In this document: piece after piece, positions 12,212 to 12,678 of the stretch
How the letters are laid out: every line of letters begins with the position of its first letter
Numbering within the stretch: position 1 is the first letter of the stretch
Assembly (NCBI GenBank): GCA_020441225.1
Contig: JAGRMP010000076.1
Coordinates: forward strand, 1 to 12,678
DNA length: 12,678 nt
Reading direction: 5' to 3'
Source: Maritimibacter sp.
GTDB taxonomy: Bacteria > Pseudomonadota > Alphaproteobacteria > Rhodobacterales > Rhodobacteraceae
The notes under the pieces: model-generated
Seen by the model: the letters and a program-made list of their open reading frames with translations, nothing else
Told to the model about the DNA's origin: nothing
Database searches by the model: none
Made by a program: the position numbers and the translations under genes

Positions 12212-12678
12212 TCAGGCCTTCGCCGGTTTGTAGGGCGCCATGCCCGCCCGCGCGAGTTCGTCGGCGCGCTCGTTTTCTTCGTGGCCTGCGTGCCCCTTGA
12301 TCCATTTCCAGGTCACGTCGTGGCGGGCGCGGGCCTCGTCGAGTCGCTGCCAAAGCTCGGCGTTCTTCACCGGCTTCTTCGCCGCCGTCTTCCAGCCGTT
12401 CTTTTTCCAGCCGTGGATCCAGCCGGTCACCCCGTTCTTCACATAGGCCGAATCGGTCACGATGGTGATCGCCGCGGGGCGTTCGAGCACCTCCAGCGCC
12501 TGGATCGCCGCCATCAGCTCCATCCGGTTGTTGGTGGTCTCGGCCTCGCCGCCGCTCAGCGCGCGTTCCTTGACCACCACGCCGTCCTGCCGGGCCTCGA
12601 GCAGCACGCCCCAGCCGCCGGGGCCGGGGTTGCTCTTGCAGGCACCGTCGGTGTAGATCTCGATGTGGTTAATGCTTT
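12212..12678 (-). CDS. rnhA: Ribonuclease HI, start codon beyond the window
   Basis: About 154 residues are visible, from a serine codon at 12676 to TGA at 12212; the true start lies just outside the window. RNase HI cuts the RNA strand of RNA-DNA hybrids with two metal ions. The four catalytic acids are present, in visible numbering: Asp10 in [17 protein letters not shown], Glu53 in [11 protein letters not shown], Asp75 in VTDSAYV and Asp139 in NERADELA. The mobile-loop histidine lies in KGHAGHEEN (His132). The basic handle [20 protein letters not shown] is also intact. Length is close to the 155 residues of the E. coli enzyme, so only a few residues are missing. It faces the small membrane gene across a 139-bp gap that shows no obvious terminator. 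Confidence 0.96.
   Translation of the reverse strand, partial: SINHIEIYTDGACKSNPGPGGWGVLLEARQDGVVVKERALSGGEAETTNNRMELMAAIQALEVLERPAAITIVTDSAYVKNGVTGWIHGWKKNGWKTAAKKPVKNAELWQRLDEARARHDVTWKWIKGHAGHEENERADELARAGMAPYKPAKA

Overview
The window is a 12.7 kb high-GC chromosomal stretch from an alphaproteobacterium, most likely a member of the Rhodobacterales. That placement is inferred from the base composition, GC-rich third codon positions and the kind of small conserved hypothetical genes present; no rRNA or other phylogenetic marker is in the window. There is no transposase, integrase, tRNA or CRISPR array.

Layout. (1) 1-1116, plus strand: the 3' end of a CsaA-type tRNA-binding-domain gene, overlapping by one base a complete D-2-hydroxyacid dehydrogenase gene. 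(2) 1117-1270: a convergent gap holding a LacI-type operator-like palindrome and a perfect 16-bp palindrome. (3) 1271-1861, minus: thymidine kinase (tdk). (4) 1862-2299: a mostly non-coding gap with a possible 40-codon gene, a candidate promoter and a small palindrome, ahead of a CII-like helix-turn-helix regulator (2300-2770, plus). (5) 2811-3161, minus: a conserved 116-residue protein with a weak PilZ-like pattern. (6) 3258-9893, minus: a corrinoid operon in the order small His-rich membrane protein, cbiX, cobH, cobL, cobI, cbiG-cobJ fusion, cobM. (7) 10192-11166, plus: a glutathionyl-hydroquinone reductase. (8) 11234-12072, plus: two small GlsB/YeaQ-type membrane proteins flanking a 362-bp gap with a perfect 24-bp palindrome. 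(9) 12212-12678, minus: ribonuclease HI (rnhA), cut by the window end.

How the genes work together. The minus-strand operon encodes the middle of corrin-ring synthesis: metal insertion (CbiX), ring methylations at C20, C17, C11 and C5/C15 (CobI, CobJ, CobM, CobL), lactone opening (CbiG) and methyl migration (CobH). CbiX-type chelation plus a full-length CbiG points to the cobalt-early (anaerobic-type) route. CobG, CobF, CobK/CbiJ, CbiD and CobA are not in the window. Five of the junctions are ATGA or similar short overlaps, so translation is probably coupled.

The most striking point is that cobI is broken by a 5-bp tandem duplication exactly inside its conserved EGDPFFYGS motif. Without the duplication the gene is intact and of normal family length. 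This looks like a recent slippage mutation, a switchable locus or a sequencing error. Other points of interest are the cysteine- and histidine-rich tail of CbiX, the lack of a recognisable cobalamin riboswitch before the operon, and two TGTACAA sites spaced 42 bp apart in its control region.
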